Below are positions 26,334 to 36,072 of a DNA stretch of 64,000 bases, one piece after another. This stretch comes from Methyloversatilis thermotolerans (GTDB lineage Bacteria > Pseudomonadota > Gammaproteobacteria > Burkholderiales > Rhodocyclaceae): positions 2,865,430-2,929,429 of the forward strand of contig NZ_KB889967.1 of assembly GCF_000372885.1 (NCBI RefSeq). Reading direction: 5' to 3'. The translations under genes were made by a program, and so were the position numbers. Positions within the stretch are counted from its first letter, which is position 1; every line of letters begins with the position of its first letter. Under the pieces are notes generated by a model. That model ran no database searches, was not told the DNA's origin, and saw only the letters and a program-made list of their open reading frames with translations.

Positions 26334-29057
26334 TCAATGCGCCTCATCCCAGTTGCGGCCGACGCCGGCCTCGACCTTGAGCGGCACCGCGAGCTGCGCC
26401 ACCCCTTCCATCAGGGCCGGCACGCGCTCGCGCACCCGGTCAAGTTCAGCCTCCGGCACTTCGAGCACGAGTTCATCGTGCACCTGCAGGATCAGTCGCG
26501 TGTCGAGACCTTCGGCCGCAAGCCAGCCGTCGACCGCGATCATCGCCAGCTTGATCAGATCGGCCGCCGTCCCCTGCATGGGCGCATTGATGGCGGCGCG
26601 TTCCGCGCCCTGGCGCCGGCCGACCTGCTGGGCGCGGATATCCGGCAACTGCAGCCGGCGACCGAACACGGTTTCGACATAGCCCTGCTCGCGCGCCAGC
26701 GCGCGGGTTTCGTCCATATAGCGCGCCACCCCGGGGTACTGCGCGAAATAGCGGTCTATCCAGGTCTGCGCGGCGCTGCGCTCGATGTCCAGGTTCTTGG
26801 CCAGACCATGCGCGCTCATGCCGTAGATGAGGCCGAAGTTGATCACCTTGGCATAGCGGCGCTGTTCGCTGCTCACCTGTTCCGGCGCCACGCCGAACAC
26901 CTCGGCCGCGGTGGCGCGATGGATGTCCTCGCCGTCGGCGAAGGCCTGCAGCAGGCGCGCGTCCTGCGACAGGTGGGCCATGATGCGCAGTTCGATCTGT
27001 GAATAGTCGGCACTGACCAGCACATGCCCGGGCGGCGCGATGAAGGCGGAGCGGATGCGCCGGCCCTCGGCGGTGCGTACCGGAATGTTCTGCAGATTGG
27101 GATCGTTGGACGACAGCCGGCCGGTCACCGCCACCGCCTGACCGAAGCTGGTGTGCACCCGGCCGGTGTCGGCGCGCACCATGCGCGGCAGCTTGTCGGT
27201 ATAGGTGCCTTTCAGCTTGGCCAGGCTGCGGTATTCGAGGATGAGGGCCGGCAGCGGGTAATCGAGCGCCAGTTGCGACAGCACTTCCTCGTCGGTGGAC
27301 GGCGTGCCGGACGGCGTCTTCTTGATCACCGGCAGCTTTTCGCGCTCGAACAGGATTTCCGCAAGCTGCTTTGGCGAATTGATGTTGAACGGCTGCTTCG
27401 CGGCCTCGTGCGCGCGCTGCTCCAGTTCCAGCATCTTCTGGCCCAGTTCGTTGCTCTGCGCGGCGAGCGATGCCGTGTCGAGCAATACGCCGGTGCGCTC
27501 CATGCGGAACAGGATGTCGGACACCGGCAGTTCAATGTCGCGATAGATGTATGCAAGCTTGCTGTCGGCCTGCACGCGCGGTGCCAGCACCTCATGCACA
27601 CGCAAGGTCACGTCGGCATCCTCGGCCGCGTAGGCGGAGGCGCGCTCGACCGGCACCTGTTCGAAGCCGATGCGCGACGCGCCCTTGCCGGTCACTTCGT
27701 CATAGCTGATCACTTTCAGGCCGAGATGACGGGTGACCAGGGTATCCAGATTGTGGTTGCGGTCGGCTTCCAGCACATAGCTTTCGAGCAGCGTGTCATC
27801 CACCACGCCTGCGAGCCGGATGCCGTGGTTGGCGAACACATGCCGGTCGTATTTCAGGTTCTGGCCCAGCTTGCCGTGCGCCGGCGATTCCAGCCATGGC
27901 CGCAGCGTCGCAAGCACTTCGTCCAGCGGCAACTGTGCCGGCGCGTCGGGATAGACATGACCCAGCGGCACATAGGCGGCCTCGCCCTCCGCGGTGGCGA
28001 AGCTGATGCCCACCAGCCGCGCCTCCATCGGATCCAGACTGGTGGTTTCGGTATCCAGCGACACGACTGAGGCCGCCCTCAACTTCGCATGCCAGCGCTC
28101 GAAGGCGGGCCAGTCCAGCAGGGTTTCGTAATCGGCTCGGTGACTGCCTTCGGGCGCGGTCGATGCCGGTGCGTCGGCGGCCGGCGCTGCGGCCTGCACG
28201 CCCGCGCGCGGCGCCTTGCCCAGGTCCTCCAGCAGGCCGCGGAAGCCGTAGCGCTCGTAGAGCGGGCGCAGCGCCTCTGCGTTCTCGCCATCGGAGGTGA
28301 GCGATTCCAGCGGCTGCGGCAGTTCGACGTCGCACTTCACGGTCAGCAGCCTGCGCGCCATGGGGAGGAAGTCCAGATGCGCGCGCAGGTTTTCGCCCAC
28401 CTTGCCGCCGATGTCGGCGGCGTGCTCGACGATGGCATCCAGCGTGCCGTACTGCTGCAGCCATTTCACCGCCGTCTTCGGGCCGCACTTGTCCACACCC
28501 GGCACGTTGTCCACGCTGTCGCCGATCAGTGCAAGATAGTCGACGATGGCGGACGGCGGCACGCCGAACTTGGCCAGCACGCCGGCTTCATCCAGCTTTT
28601 CTTCGCTCATCGTGTTCACCAGCATCACATGCTTGTTCACGAGCTGGGCGAGATCCTTGTCGCCGGTTGAAACAATGCATTCCATGCCACGCTGTGTCGC
28701 GTGCGCCGCCAGCGTACCGATCACATCGTCCGCCTCCACGCCGTCGACACACAGCAGCGGCCAGCCCAGCGCGCGCACCGCCTCGTGGATGGGCGCGATC
28801 TGCGCCGCCAGATCCTCGGGCATGGGCGGGCGATGGCTTTTGTAGTCCGGATACCACTCGTCGCGGAAGGTCGGTCCCTTGGCATCGAACACGACCGCGC
28901 GATAGTCCGCCTTGTAGTCGGCTGCCAGCCGCCTTAGCATGTTGATGACACCGCGCAGCGCGCCGGTAGGTTCGCCCTGCCTGTTGCGCAGGTCGGGCAT
29001 GGCGTGGAAGGCGCGGTAGAGGTAGGACGAACCATCGACGAGCAGCAATGTGGGCAT
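26334..29057 (-). CDS. polA: DNA polymerase I
   Basis: A 907-residue enzyme for repair and Okazaki fragment processing. Residues 1-290 are a 5'-3' exonuclease (LLLVDGSSYLYRAFHA, DADDVIGTL-like VEADDVIGT, STGDKDLAQLV). Residues about 310-520 are the 3'-5' exonuclease, with the metal-binding DTETTSLDP intact, so proofreading is expected. The polymerase domain holds motif A DYSQIELR, motif B RRYAKVINFGLIYG and motif C VHDELVLE. Length and domain order are standard. It converges on mogA and is followed on the other side by the divergent LOG-family gene. Confidence 0.98.
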   Translation of the reverse strand: MPTLLLVDGSSYLYRAFHAMPDLRNRQGEPTGALRGVINMLRRLAADYKADYRAVVFDAKGPTFRDEWYPDYKSHRPPMPEDLAAQIAPIHEAVRALGWPLLCVDGVEADDVIGTLAAHATQRGMECIVSTGDKDLAQLVNKHVMLVNTMSEEKLDEAGVLAKFGVPPSAIVDYLALIGDSVDNVPGVDKCGPKTAVKWLQQYGTLDAIVEHAADIGGKVGENLRAHLDFLPMARRLLTVKCDVELPQPLESLTSDGENAEALRPLYERYGFRGLLEDLGKAPRAGVQAAAPAADAPASTAPEGSHRADYETLLDWPAFERWHAKLRAASVVSLDTETTSLDPMEARLVGISFATAEGEAAYVPLGHVYPDAPAQLPLDEVLATLRPWLESPAHGKLGQNLKYDRHVFANHGIRLAGVVDDTLLESYVLEADRNHNLDTLVTRHLGLKVISYDEVTGKGASRIGFEQVPVERASAYAAEDADVTLRVHEVLAPRVQADSKLAYIYRDIELPVSDILFRMERTGVLLDTASLAAQSNELGQKMLELEQRAHEAAKQPFNINSPKQLAEILFEREKLPVIKKTPSGTPSTDEEVLSQLALDYPLPALILEYRSLAKLKGTYTDKLPRMVRADTGRVHTSFGQAVAVTGRLSSNDPNLQNIPVRTAEGRRIRSAFIAPPGHVLVSADYSQIELRIMAHLSQDARLLQAFADGEDIHRATAAEVFGVAPEQVSSEQRRYAKVINFGLIYGMSAHGLAKNLDIERSAAQTWIDRYFAQYPGVARYMDETRALAREQGYVETVFGRRLQLPDIRAQQVGRRQGAERAAINAPMQGTAADLIKLAMIAVDGWLAAEGLDTRLILQVHDELVLEVPEAELDRVRERVPALMEGVAQLAVPLKVEAGVGRNWDEAH

Positions 29058-29114
29058 GGCGGATTCCGCTTGGGGTCATTCGGTCAGCCCGCGATTATCA
29101 CCGGACACCTTCCC

Positions 29115-29843
29115 ATGAGTGCGAAAGACAAACTGCCGGGCATGATAGACCCGGGCGATGCGGCGCGCGCCAGCAGTGCCCGCGAGGCCTGGCGCATCTT
29201 CGGCATCATGGCCGAATTCGTCGAGGCGACGGAAAGACTGCAGGCGATACGCCCGGCGGTGAGCATCTTCGGCAGTGCGCGCACGCCGGACACCCATCCT
29301 TACTACGTTCTGACCGAGCGCATCGCACGCGCGCTGTCGGACGCCGGCTTCTCGGTCATTTCGGGCGGCGGCCCGGGCATCATGGAAGCGGCCAACAAGG
29401 GGGCTTTCCATGGCAAGTCGCCGAGCGTGGGGCTGAACATCCAGTTGCCGATGGAACAGCATGCCAATGAGTACCAGGACATCTCTCACTCCTTCGAGCA
29501 CTTCTTCGCCCGCAAATACATGTTCGTGCGCTTCGCCGCCGCCTATGTCGTGATGCCTGGCGGCTTCGGGACGCTGGACGAACTGATGGAAGCGCTCACG
29601 CTGATCCAGACGCGCAAGAGCCGCAGCATTCCCATCATCCTGGTGCACTCGCCGTTCTGGCAGGGCCTGCTCGACTGGTTCCGCGATACGCTGGTGGCCG
29701 AAGGCATGATTTCTCCCGCCGATCTGGATCTGGTACAGGTGATCGACGACCCGGTACAGGTGGTGGACGCGATTTTCCGGCATTACGAGAACCGCAGCTT
29801 CATGCCGCTGCCTGAAGAGCATGAGGCGATGCTGAATCTTTGA
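29115..29843 (+). CDS. LOG family protein (TIGR00730)
   Basis: A 242-residue cytoplasmic protein with the lysine-decarboxylase-like Rossmann fold. The diagnostic motifs GGGPGIMEAANKGAF and PGGFGTLDELMEAL are present, and VSIFGSARTPDTHPYY is the typical start. Such proteins are nucleotide 5'-monophosphate phosphoribohydrolases in plants and some bacteria, or PpnN-like. True lysine decarboxylase activity is not expected. The ATG at 29115 lies 58 bp from the divergent polA start. An inverted repeat follows the stop. Confidence 0.88.
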   Translation: MSAKDKLPGMIDPGDAARASSAREAWRIFGIMAEFVEATERLQAIRPAVSIFGSARTPDTHPYYVLTERIARALSDAGFSVISGGGPGIMEAANKGAFHGKSPSVGLNIQLPMEQHANEYQDISHSFEHFFARKYMFVRFAAAYVVMPGGFGTLDELMEALTLIQTRKSRSIPIILVHSPFWQGLLDWFRDTLVAEGMISPADLDLVQVIDDPVQVVDAIFRHYENRSFMPLPEEHEAMLNL

Positions 29844-29852
29844 AGGGAAGGG

Positions 29853-29956
29853 GGTGCAGAGGCCAGGGATGAGGGGCGAGCGAACAGGCGCGGCCGGCGC
29901 CGTGCGAGATTTTCACTGACCCCTGGCCACGGGCTCCCAGCCCCTCCCTCTGCACC
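29853..29956. repeat. Nested inverted repeats after the LOG gene
   Basis: GGTGCAGAGG at 29853-29862 is the exact complement of CCTCTGCACC at 29947-29956. GGCCAGGG at 29861-29868 is the complement of CCCTGGCC at 29921-29928, and shares two bases with the first arm. A GC-only palindromic run (GCGCGGCCGGCGCCG) lies between. The two pairings compete for the shared arm, so alternative folds are possible. No T-run follows. It lies in the 163-bp gap before DUF2782. Confidence 0.5.
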
Positions 29957-30006
29957 AGTTCCTCTTCCCGCCTCTGTTAAACTGCCGGAATCACAAAGGA
30001 TTTTCG

Positions 30007-30363
30007 ATGCGACCGCTTCTTTCCGCCGCCCTGATCGCCGCCGCTCTCGCGGCCACCGTGCCGCCCGTGTTCGCGCAGGCCAACCGGCCGGCCGACCTGC
30101 AGCCCATTCCGGAACCGCCGCCGCCGCCCGAGCCGCTGGATGGCGGCGTCGCGGTCGAGCCGCAGATCACGATCAAGCAGCGCGACGGTGAAACCGTCGA
30201 GGAGCATCGCGTGAACGGCAAGCTCTACATGATCAAGGTGACGCCCAGGCATGGCGTGCCGTACTACCTGATGGACGAGACCGGTTCCGGCGCGATGACG
30301 CGCTACGACGACCTCGATTCCGGCCTGCGCGTGCCGAAGTGGGTGATCTTCTCATTCGACTGA
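30007..30363 (+). CDS. DUF2782 family exported protein
   Basis: A 118-residue secreted or periplasmic protein with a signal peptide at about 1-23, then a Pro/Glu-rich linker (PEPPPPPEPLDGG) and a beta-rich domain (KLYMIKVTPRHGVPYYLMDE) ending in VPKWVIFSF. The family is typically located between polA and thrB in betaproteobacteria, and it is here. Role unknown. AAAGGA lies 6 bp before the ATG. Confidence 0.9.
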   Translation: MRPLLSAALIAAALAATVPPVFAQANRPADLQPIPEPPPPPEPLDGGVAVEPQITIKQRDGETVEEHRVNGKLYMIKVTPRHGVPYYLMDETGSGAMTRYDDLDSGLRVPKWVIFSFD

Positions 30364-30407
30364 CCCGCGGGCGCACCGAGCGCCCGCCCAACCATCCGTT
30401 CTGACTC

Positions 30408-31364
30408 GTGTCCGTCTTCACCACCGTCACCGCAGACGAACTGCGCGACTGGCTGAAGAATTACTCCATCGGCCATCTGGTGTCGCTGGAAGGAATTCCG
30501 GCCGGCATCGAAAACACCAATTACTTCGTCGACACTTCGCACGGGCGCTACGTGCTGACCGTGTTCGAGAAGCTCACGCGCGCCGAACTGCCGTTCTACG
30601 TGCATCTGATGGCCCACCTGGCGCGCCACGGCATTCCCTGCCCGGCGCCGATCGCCGACCGCGACAACGAATACCTGGGCATGCTGCACGGCAAGCCGGC
30701 CATGCTGGCCACCCGGCTGTCCGGGCGTTCGCAGATGGAACCCGGCCCGGCACACTGCGCGGCCATCGGCGGCATGATGGCCGCCATGCATGTGGCTGGC
30801 CAGAGCTATGGCCGCCGCTTCCCGAATCCACGCGGCTTCGACTGGTGGTGCGCGACCGCGCCGGTGCTGCTCGACTTCCTGCCGGCCGACGAACGCGCGC
30901 TGTTGCAGGACGAAATCGCCTTCCAGCGCAGCGCCCGCGAACAGGGTCTGTGCCGCGAGCTGCCGGCGGGCGTGGTACATGCCGATCTGTTCCGCGACAA
31001 CTGCCTGATGGATGGCGAACGCGTGGGCGGCATCATCGACTTCTATTTCGCCGGTGACGATTTCCTGCTGTTCGACCTCGCGGTCACGCTGAACGACTGG
31101 TGTTCCGATGGCGATGGCGAACTGGTGGCCGAGCGTGCGGAAGCCATGTTGCGGGCCTACTGCGCGGAGCGGGCGCTGAGCGACGCGGAACGCCGCGCGT
31201 GGCCGCTGATGCTGCGGGGCGCAGCGCTGCGCTTCTGGATGTCCCGGCTGTACGACTACCACCTGCCGCGGGAAGGGGAAATGGTGCACAAGCACGACCC
31301 CAGCCGTTTTCGCGACGTGCTGCGCGCGCGCATCCGCGCCGGTGATGCCCTGCCATGGCCATAG
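30408..31364 (+). CDS. thrB: Homoserine kinase, type II (aminoglycoside-phosphotransferase fold)
   Basis: A 318-residue enzyme phosphorylating homoserine for threonine synthesis. It belongs to the APH-fold group, not the GHMP group. The N-terminus VSLEGIPAGIENTNYFVDT holds the substrate and ATP site. VVHADLFRDNCL is the catalytic loop, with Asp and Asn, and GIIDFYFAG binds Mg2+. The start codon is GTG at 30408 and no clear Shine-Dalgarno precedes it. Its end overlaps the next gene by 10 bp, so they are coupled. Confidence 0.95.
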   Translation: MSVFTTVTADELRDWLKNYSIGHLVSLEGIPAGIENTNYFVDTSHGRYVLTVFEKLTRAELPFYVHLMAHLARHGIPCPAPIADRDNEYLGMLHGKPAMLATRLSGRSQMEPGPAHCAAIGGMMAAMHVAGQSYGRRFPNPRGFDWWCATAPVLLDFLPADERALLQDEIAFQRSAREQGLCRELPAGVVHADLFRDNCLMDGERVGGIIDFYFAGDDFLLFDLAVTLNDWCSDGDGELVAERAEAMLRAYCAERALSDAERRAWPLMLRGAALRFWMSRLYDYHLPREGEMVHKHDPSRFRDVLRARIRAGDALPWP

Positions 31365-32134
31365 GACTGCAGGCGAAGACGCTGCCGGCCTCGGCAGGCT
31401 GGCAATGGATACGCGAAGGTTTCGCGCTGTTCCGGCGCAACCCGCCGCTGATCACCGCCATGGCGCTCAGCTATGTGGTGGTGGCTCTGGCGCTGTCGTA
31501 CAGCGGCGTGATCGGTCCGCTGGTGGGCGCACTGGTGCTGCCCTCGTTCTCGGTCGTGGTGTTCAACGCGGTACGCATCGTCGACTTCAGGCTCAAGCTC
31601 AATGGCGACGAACTGGCGGCCGGCATACGTCGCAATGGCCGCACGCTCGTCTACCTGGGGCTGACCCAGCTCGCCATCACCCAGCTTGTCACCCTCATCG
31701 TACACATGACGATGGGGCTGCCGGGCGAGGCGGCACCCCCGGAGGATGTGGCGACCTGGTCCTCGTCCCAGTTGAAACTTTTGCCGCTGGTGCTGCCGTG
31801 GGTGCTGCTCATGTGGTTTCCGCCCTATCTGATCGCCGTGTTCGACCTGGGCCTTGGCAAGGCTATCTTCTTCGGCCTGATCGGCGTGCTGCGCAACCTG
31901 CTGCCCTTCGCCGTATTCGCGGCGGCGGGTCTGGCCCTCATGATGCTGATCACCACCGCGCTGACCCTGACGCTCGGTGCCATCGGCCTGCCGGCCGAAG
32001 TGGCGATGTCGGCCATGTTCATGATGGTGTTCTTCGTCTGCGTACCAACCGTGGCGGCGGCCACCTATCTCAGTTTCAGGACGGTGTTCCAGCGTGGCGA
32101 GAACGCCACCGACGGCGATGGCGCACCCGCCTGA
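31355..32134 (+). CDS. BPSS1780 family membrane protein
   Basis: A 259-residue inner-membrane protein with about six hydrophobic segments. The family core is GWQWIREGFALFRRNPPLI followed by hydrophobic helices. It starts inside thrB and ends inside the first codons of nadD, so it is part of the same transcript. Family role is unknown, with proposals of transport. No other catalytic motif is visible. Confidence 0.85.
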   Translation: MAIGLQAKTLPASAGWQWIREGFALFRRNPPLITAMALSYVVVALALSYSGVIGPLVGALVLPSFSVVVFNAVRIVDFRLKLNGDELAAGIRRNGRTLVYLGLTQLAITQLVTLIVHMTMGLPGEAAPPEDVATWSSSQLKLLPLVLPWVLLMWFPPYLIAVFDLGLGKAIFFGLIGVLRNLLPFAVFAAAGLALMMLITTALTLTLGAIGLPAEVAMSAMFMMVFFVCVPTVAAATYLSFRTVFQRGENATDGDGAPA

Positions 32135-32777
32135 GCCAGGCCCGCTCGGTGTTTTCGGCGGCACCTTCGACCCGGTGCACATCGGCCACCTCAGGCTGGC
32201 CGAAGAGGCGCGCGAAGCGCTGGGCCTTGCCCGCGTGCGCTGGATACCGGCCGGCCAGCCCTGGCACCGTGCGCCGCCGCGCACGTCGCCGCAGCATCGG
32301 CTCGGCATGGTGCGGGCGGCCATCGCCGGCAATGACGCTTTCGAAGCCGACGGCAGCGAGGTCGCCGCGGGCCGGCCCAGCTACACGGTGGATACGCTTG
32401 CCGCCCTGCGTACGGCCGAAGGCGACCTGCGTCCGCTGGTGCTGATACTCGGAACGGATGCCTTTTCGGCGCTGCACACCTGGCATCGCTGGCGTGAGCT
32501 GTTCGGGCTGGCACACATCGGGCTTGCCTCCCGCGCCGGTCAATCGGTGGATGCGCTGACGCTTGACCCGGCACTGACCGCCGAACTGGCCGCCCGCGCC
32601 AGCGACAACAAGCAGGACTTGCGCGATGCGCCGGCCGGCCGCATCGTACGCTTCGACATGACGCCGCTGGCGGTTTCCGCGACCGACATCCGGGCGCGGT
32701 TGGCGCATGGCGCCAGCGTGCGCTATCTGCTGCCCGACGCCGTCCTCGAATACATACGCCAACAACGGCTCTACTGA
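32118..32777 (+). CDS. nadD: Nicotinate-nucleotide adenylyltransferase NadD
   Basis: A 219-residue enzyme forming deamido-NAD from nicotinate mononucleotide and ATP. The nucleotidyltransferase motif GGTFDPVHIGHLRLAEEA is intact and the second signature VSATDIRARL is near the C-terminus. The ATG at 32118 lies inside the previous gene and a Met nine codons earlier is also there. It is followed by rsfS after 9 bp, the usual pairing. Confidence 0.95.
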   Translation: MAHPPEPGPLGVFGGTFDPVHIGHLRLAEEAREALGLARVRWIPAGQPWHRAPPRTSPQHRLGMVRAAIAGNDAFEADGSEVAAGRPSYTVDTLAALRTAEGDLRPLVLILGTDAFSALHTWHRWRELFGLAHIGLASRAGQSVDALTLDPALTAELAARASDNKQDLRDAPAGRIVRFDMTPLAVSATDIRARLAHGASVRYLLPDAVLEYIRQQRLY

Positions 32778-32786
32778 AAGTTGCAC

Positions 32787-33161
32787 ATGGACATCAACGC
32801 ACTGCAGGCGCTCGTGATCGACGCGCTGGAAGACATCAAGGCCAAGGACATCGAGGTGATAGACACCTCGAAGTTCAACTCGCTGTTCGATCGTCTGGTC
32901 ATCGCCAGCGGCGACTCCAACCGTCAGACCCGCGCACTCGCGCGCAACGTCCAGGAGAAGGTGAAAGAAGCCGGCGGCGCAGTGATCAGCGTCGAGGGCG
33001 AGGACACCGGAGAATGGGTGCTGGTCGATCTGGGCGACATCGTGGTGCACGTGATGCAGCCGGCGGTGCGCGCCTACTACAACCTCGAGGAACTGTGGTC
33101 CGGCCAGGCCAGGCCGGGCGACAAGGCCGCCGCGGCGCGCGCGCGCGGCTCGCTGCGCTGA
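32787..33161 (+). CDS. rsfS: Ribosome silencing factor RsfS
   Basis: A 124-residue protein that binds ribosomal protein L14 and blocks subunit joining when nutrients are low. Blocks [35 protein letters not shown], and [20 protein letters not shown] are typical. An in-frame TTG lies two codons upstream at 32781, but ATG 32787 with TGAAAG before it is preferred. It sits between nadD and rlmH as usual. Confidence 0.93.
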   Translation: MDINALQALVIDALEDIKAKDIEVIDTSKFNSLFDRLVIASGDSNRQTRALARNVQEKVKEAGGAVISVEGEDTGEWVLVDLGDIVVHVMQPAVRAYYNLEELWSGQARPGDKAAAARARGSLR

Positions 33162-33225
33162 ACGCAGGCGTGTCGCGACACGGCCGCCACACCGCCGTCC
33201 CACCCACCCGGCGGATACGACGGAC

Positions 33226-33696
33226 ATGAAGATGAAGGTTGTCTGCGTCGGGCACCGCATGCCGGACTGGGTCGATGCCGGTGTCGACGAATTCGTGCGC
33301 CGGATGCCGCGCGACCTGCCGTTGCAGATCGTCGAGGTGAAGGCCGAACCGCGCACCCAGGGCAAGCCGGTCGATGCGCTGCTGGACGCCGAACGCCAGC
33401 GCATCGAAGCAGCCATCCCGGCGCGCGCCCGCATCGTCGCGCTGGACGAACGCGGCGACGACCTCTCGACGGTGGCACTGGCCGCTCGCCTGCGACGCTG
33501 GCGCGCCGAAGGGGACGACGTCGTTCTGCTGATCGGTGGGCCGGACGGACTGTCACCGACGCTCAAATCGCGCGCGCATGAACTGATCCGGCTGTCCAGC
33601 CTGACGCTGCCGCATGCGCTTGCACGCCTGCTGCTGGCCGAAGCGTTGTATCGTGCGTTCACTGTCGAATCCAACCATCCCTATCACCGCGAATGA
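33226..33696 (+). CDS. rlmH: 23S rRNA pseudouridine1915 N3-methyltransferase RlmH
   Basis: A 156-residue SPOUT-class methyltransferase. The knot region with [18 protein letters not shown] binds [23 protein letters not shown] follows, and the C-terminus HPYHRE is the diagnostic tail. Length matches the family. It is co-directional with rsfS and maf. Confidence 0.97.
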   Translation: MKMKVVCVGHRMPDWVDAGVDEFVRRMPRDLPLQIVEVKAEPRTQGKPVDALLDAERQRIEAAIPARARIVALDERGDDLSTVALAARLRRWRAEGDDVVLLIGGPDGLSPTLKSRAHELIRLSSLTLPHALARLLLAEALYRAFTVESNHPYHRE

Positions 33697-33799
33697 AGCC
33701 GCCACGTCCCGCTGCGCCCGCCCGGACCGCGACGAACCGGACCCGCGCTCGGGCGGCGTCGACCCTCACGGCGTGCTGCTTCGTGTTGAAATCACGACC

Positions 33800-34426
33800 A
33801 TGAGCCTGCTGAACACCGTCCCGCCCGTCCTTTATCTCGCGTCGCGCAGCCCGCGCCGACGCGATCTGCTGACACAGATCGGCGTGAACTACCTGATGTT
33901 GCCCTTCCGCGGACTGCCGCGTGAGGACGAGGATGTCAGCGAGGATGTGCGCGACGGCGAGGACGCTGACAGCTATGTCGTACGGGTCGCCCGCGCCAAG
34001 GCGCTGGGCGGTGAAACCCGGCTGTCGTGGCGACGCATGTCACCCGGACTGGTGCTGGCGGCCGACACCACGGTGGAGCTCGATGGCGACATACTCGGCA
34101 AGCCGCGCGACGCGGGCGACGCAGCGGCAATGCTCGGCCGGCTGTCCGGTCGCACCCATCGCGTGCTGACCGCGGTTGCGCTGAGCGACGGCCAGCGGCT
34201 GGAACACGTGCTGTCGGCCACCACGGTGCGCTTCGCCCGGCTGGACAGCCGCGACATCGAGCGCTATGTGTTCAGCGGCGAACCGATGGACAAAGCCGGT
34301 GCCTATGGCATACAAGGTCGGGCCGGCGCCTTCGTGGAACATATAGAAGGCTCGTACACAGGCATTGTCGGTCTGCCGCTGAACGAAACCTGGCAGCTTC
34401 TTCGCCGTTTCGGCATGGATATCTGA
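33800..34426 (+). CDS. maf: Maf/YhdE family nucleotide pyrophosphatase
   Basis: A 208-residue cytoplasmic enzyme hydrolysing dTTP/UTP or modified nucleotides to monophosphates, thought to keep odd nucleotides out of DNA and RNA. LASRSPRRRDLL is the triphosphate-binding loop and AADTTVELDGDILGKP carries the catalytic Asp. SGRTHRVLTAVAL and GAYGIQGRAGAFVEHIEGS are the other blocks. The location just upstream of rng is the usual one for YhdE-type Maf. The ATG at 33800 fits the loop position; the frame extends upstream but overlaps rlmH. Confidence 0.92.
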   Translation: MSLLNTVPPVLYLASRSPRRRDLLTQIGVNYLMLPFRGLPREDEDVSEDVRDGEDADSYVVRVARAKALGGETRLSWRRMSPGLVLAADTTVELDGDILGKPRDAGDAAAMLGRLSGRTHRVLTAVALSDGQRLEHVLSATTVRFARLDSRDIERYVFSGEPMDKAGAYGIQGRAGAFVEHIEGSYTGIVGLPLNETWQLLRRFGMDI

Positions 34427-34472
34427 TCCGACCCATCGCTTACGCCCAGAACCCGCACATCCGGTCCGCGCC

Positions 34473-35927
34473 ATGAACGACCAGTTCCTCATCAATTTCA
34501 CGCCAGCCGAAACCCGCGTCGCCCTGCTGCAGCAGGGCGCGGTGCAGGAATTGCACATCGAGCGCAGCAGCGCGCGCGGCATCGTCGGCAACATCTATCT
34601 CGGCCGTGTCGTACGTGTGCTGCCCGGCATGCAGTCGGCGTTCATCGATGTCGGCCTCGAACGCACCGCCTTCCTGCACGTCGCCGACATCTGGGAGGCA
34701 CGCCAGAACGGCGAGCCGCCGAAACCGATCGAGCGCATCCTGAACGAGGGACAGAACGTGCTGGTACAGGCCCTGAAGGACCCGATAGGCACCAAGGGCG
34801 CGCGCATGTCGACCCAGATCAGCATCGCCGGCCGGCTGCTGGTGCATCTGCCGCAGGACCGCCACATCGGCATTTCGCAGCGCATCGAATCGACCGAGGA
34901 ACGCGAGGCCTTGCGCGCGCGCATCCACGCGCTGCTGCCGCAGGAAGATCCGGGTGGCTACATCGTGCGCACCATGGCGGAATGCGCCACCGACGAAGAG
35001 CTGGCGGCCGACATCGCCTACCTGCGCAAGACCTGGCAGGACATCCGCAATCGCGCTCAGTCTGCCCGGCCGCCGTCGCTGGTATTCGAGGACCTCACGC
35101 TGGCGCAGCGCGTGCTGCGCGATCTGGCCTGCGCCGACACGCAGAGCATACAGATCGATTCACGCGAGAACTACGTGAAGCTGCGCGCCTTCGCCGAGGA
35201 GTACATGCCGCAGCTCACCCGGCTGCTCGAACACTACACCGGCGAACGCCCGCTGTTCGAACTGCACAGCGTGGACGAGGAAATCGAGAAGGCGCTGGCG
35301 CGGCGCGTCGACCTGAAGTCGGGCGGCTATCTCATCTTCGACCAGACCGAGGCGATGACGACGATAGACGTGAATACCGGCGGCTTCGTCGGCTCGCGCA
35401 ATTTCGACGAAACCATATTCAAGACCAATCTCGAGGCCGCGCACCAGATCGCGCGTCACCTGCGGCTGCGCAATCTCGGCGGCATCATCCTGATCGACTT
35501 CATCGACATGGAAAGCGAGGAGCACCGCGCCCAGGTGCTGGCCGAACTGAACAAGGCGCTGTCCAAGGACCACACCAAGATTTCGGTCAGCGGCTTCACC
35601 TCGCTCGGTCTGGTCGAAATGACGCGCAAGCGCACGCGCGAATCGCTCGCCCACGTGCTGTGCGAAACCTGCCCCACCTGCGGCGGCCGCGGCGAAGTGA
35701 AGACCGCGCAGACCATGAGCTTCGACATCCTGCGCGAGCTGCTGCGCGAAGCCCGCCAGTTCAGCGCGCGCGAATTCCGCATCCTGGCGCATCCCAAGGT
35801 GATCGACCTCTTCCTCGAGGAAGAATCGCAGTCACTCGCCATGCTGTCGGACTTCATCGGCAAGCCGATCTCGCTGCACGCCGAAGCCAGCTATTCGCAG
35901 GAACAGTTCGACATCGTGCTGCTCTGA
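34473..35927 (+). CDS. rng: Ribonuclease G
   Basis: A 484-residue endoribonuclease for 5S and 16S rRNA maturation and mRNA decay. An S1 domain lies at about 35-125 (GNIYLGRVVRVLPGMQSAFIDVG). The catalytic core holds FDQTEAMTTIDVNTGGFVG and LIDFIDM with Mg2+ ligands. The zinc-link motif is CPTCGGRGEV. Length matches RNase G rather than the longer RNase E. A strong stem-loop follows the stop. Confidence 0.97.
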   Translation: MNDQFLINFTPAETRVALLQQGAVQELHIERSSARGIVGNIYLGRVVRVLPGMQSAFIDVGLERTAFLHVADIWEARQNGEPPKPIERILNEGQNVLVQALKDPIGTKGARMSTQISIAGRLLVHLPQDRHIGISQRIESTEEREALRARIHALLPQEDPGGYIVRTMAECATDEELAADIAYLRKTWQDIRNRAQSARPPSLVFEDLTLAQRVLRDLACADTQSIQIDSRENYVKLRAFAEEYMPQLTRLLEHYTGERPLFELHSVDEEIEKALARRVDLKSGGYLIFDQTEAMTTIDVNTGGFVGSRNFDETIFKTNLEAAHQIARHLRLRNLGGIILIDFIDMESEEHRAQVLAELNKALSKDHTKISVSGFTSLGLVEMTRKRTRESLAHVLCETCPTCGGRGEVKTAQTMSFDILRELLREARQFSAREFRILAHPKVIDLFLEEESQSLAMLSDFIGKPISLHAEASYSQEQFDIVLL

Positions 35928-35938
35928 CGGTCATCGGT

Positions 35939-35977
35939 CCGCCGGCTTGAGCCCTGCCGGGACAGGGCTGCCGGCGG
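35939..35977 (+). terminator. Strong stem-loop after rng
   Basis: CCGCCGGC at 35939-35946 pairs with GCCGGCGG at 35970-35977, and AGCCCTG at 35950-35956 with CAGGGCT at 35963-35969, with a TTG bulge between. There is no T-run, so it could act as a 3' end stabiliser or a factor-assisted stop rather than a classic intrinsic terminator. Confidence 0.55.
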
Positions 35978-36072
35978 CACAAGAACGCTGGACGCAGCGT
36001 CATCGAATATTCACCTCGCAGTCGGGCGTCCGCGGTAGGCTGAATGCGATTCCGTCCGGGTAGCGTACCGTC

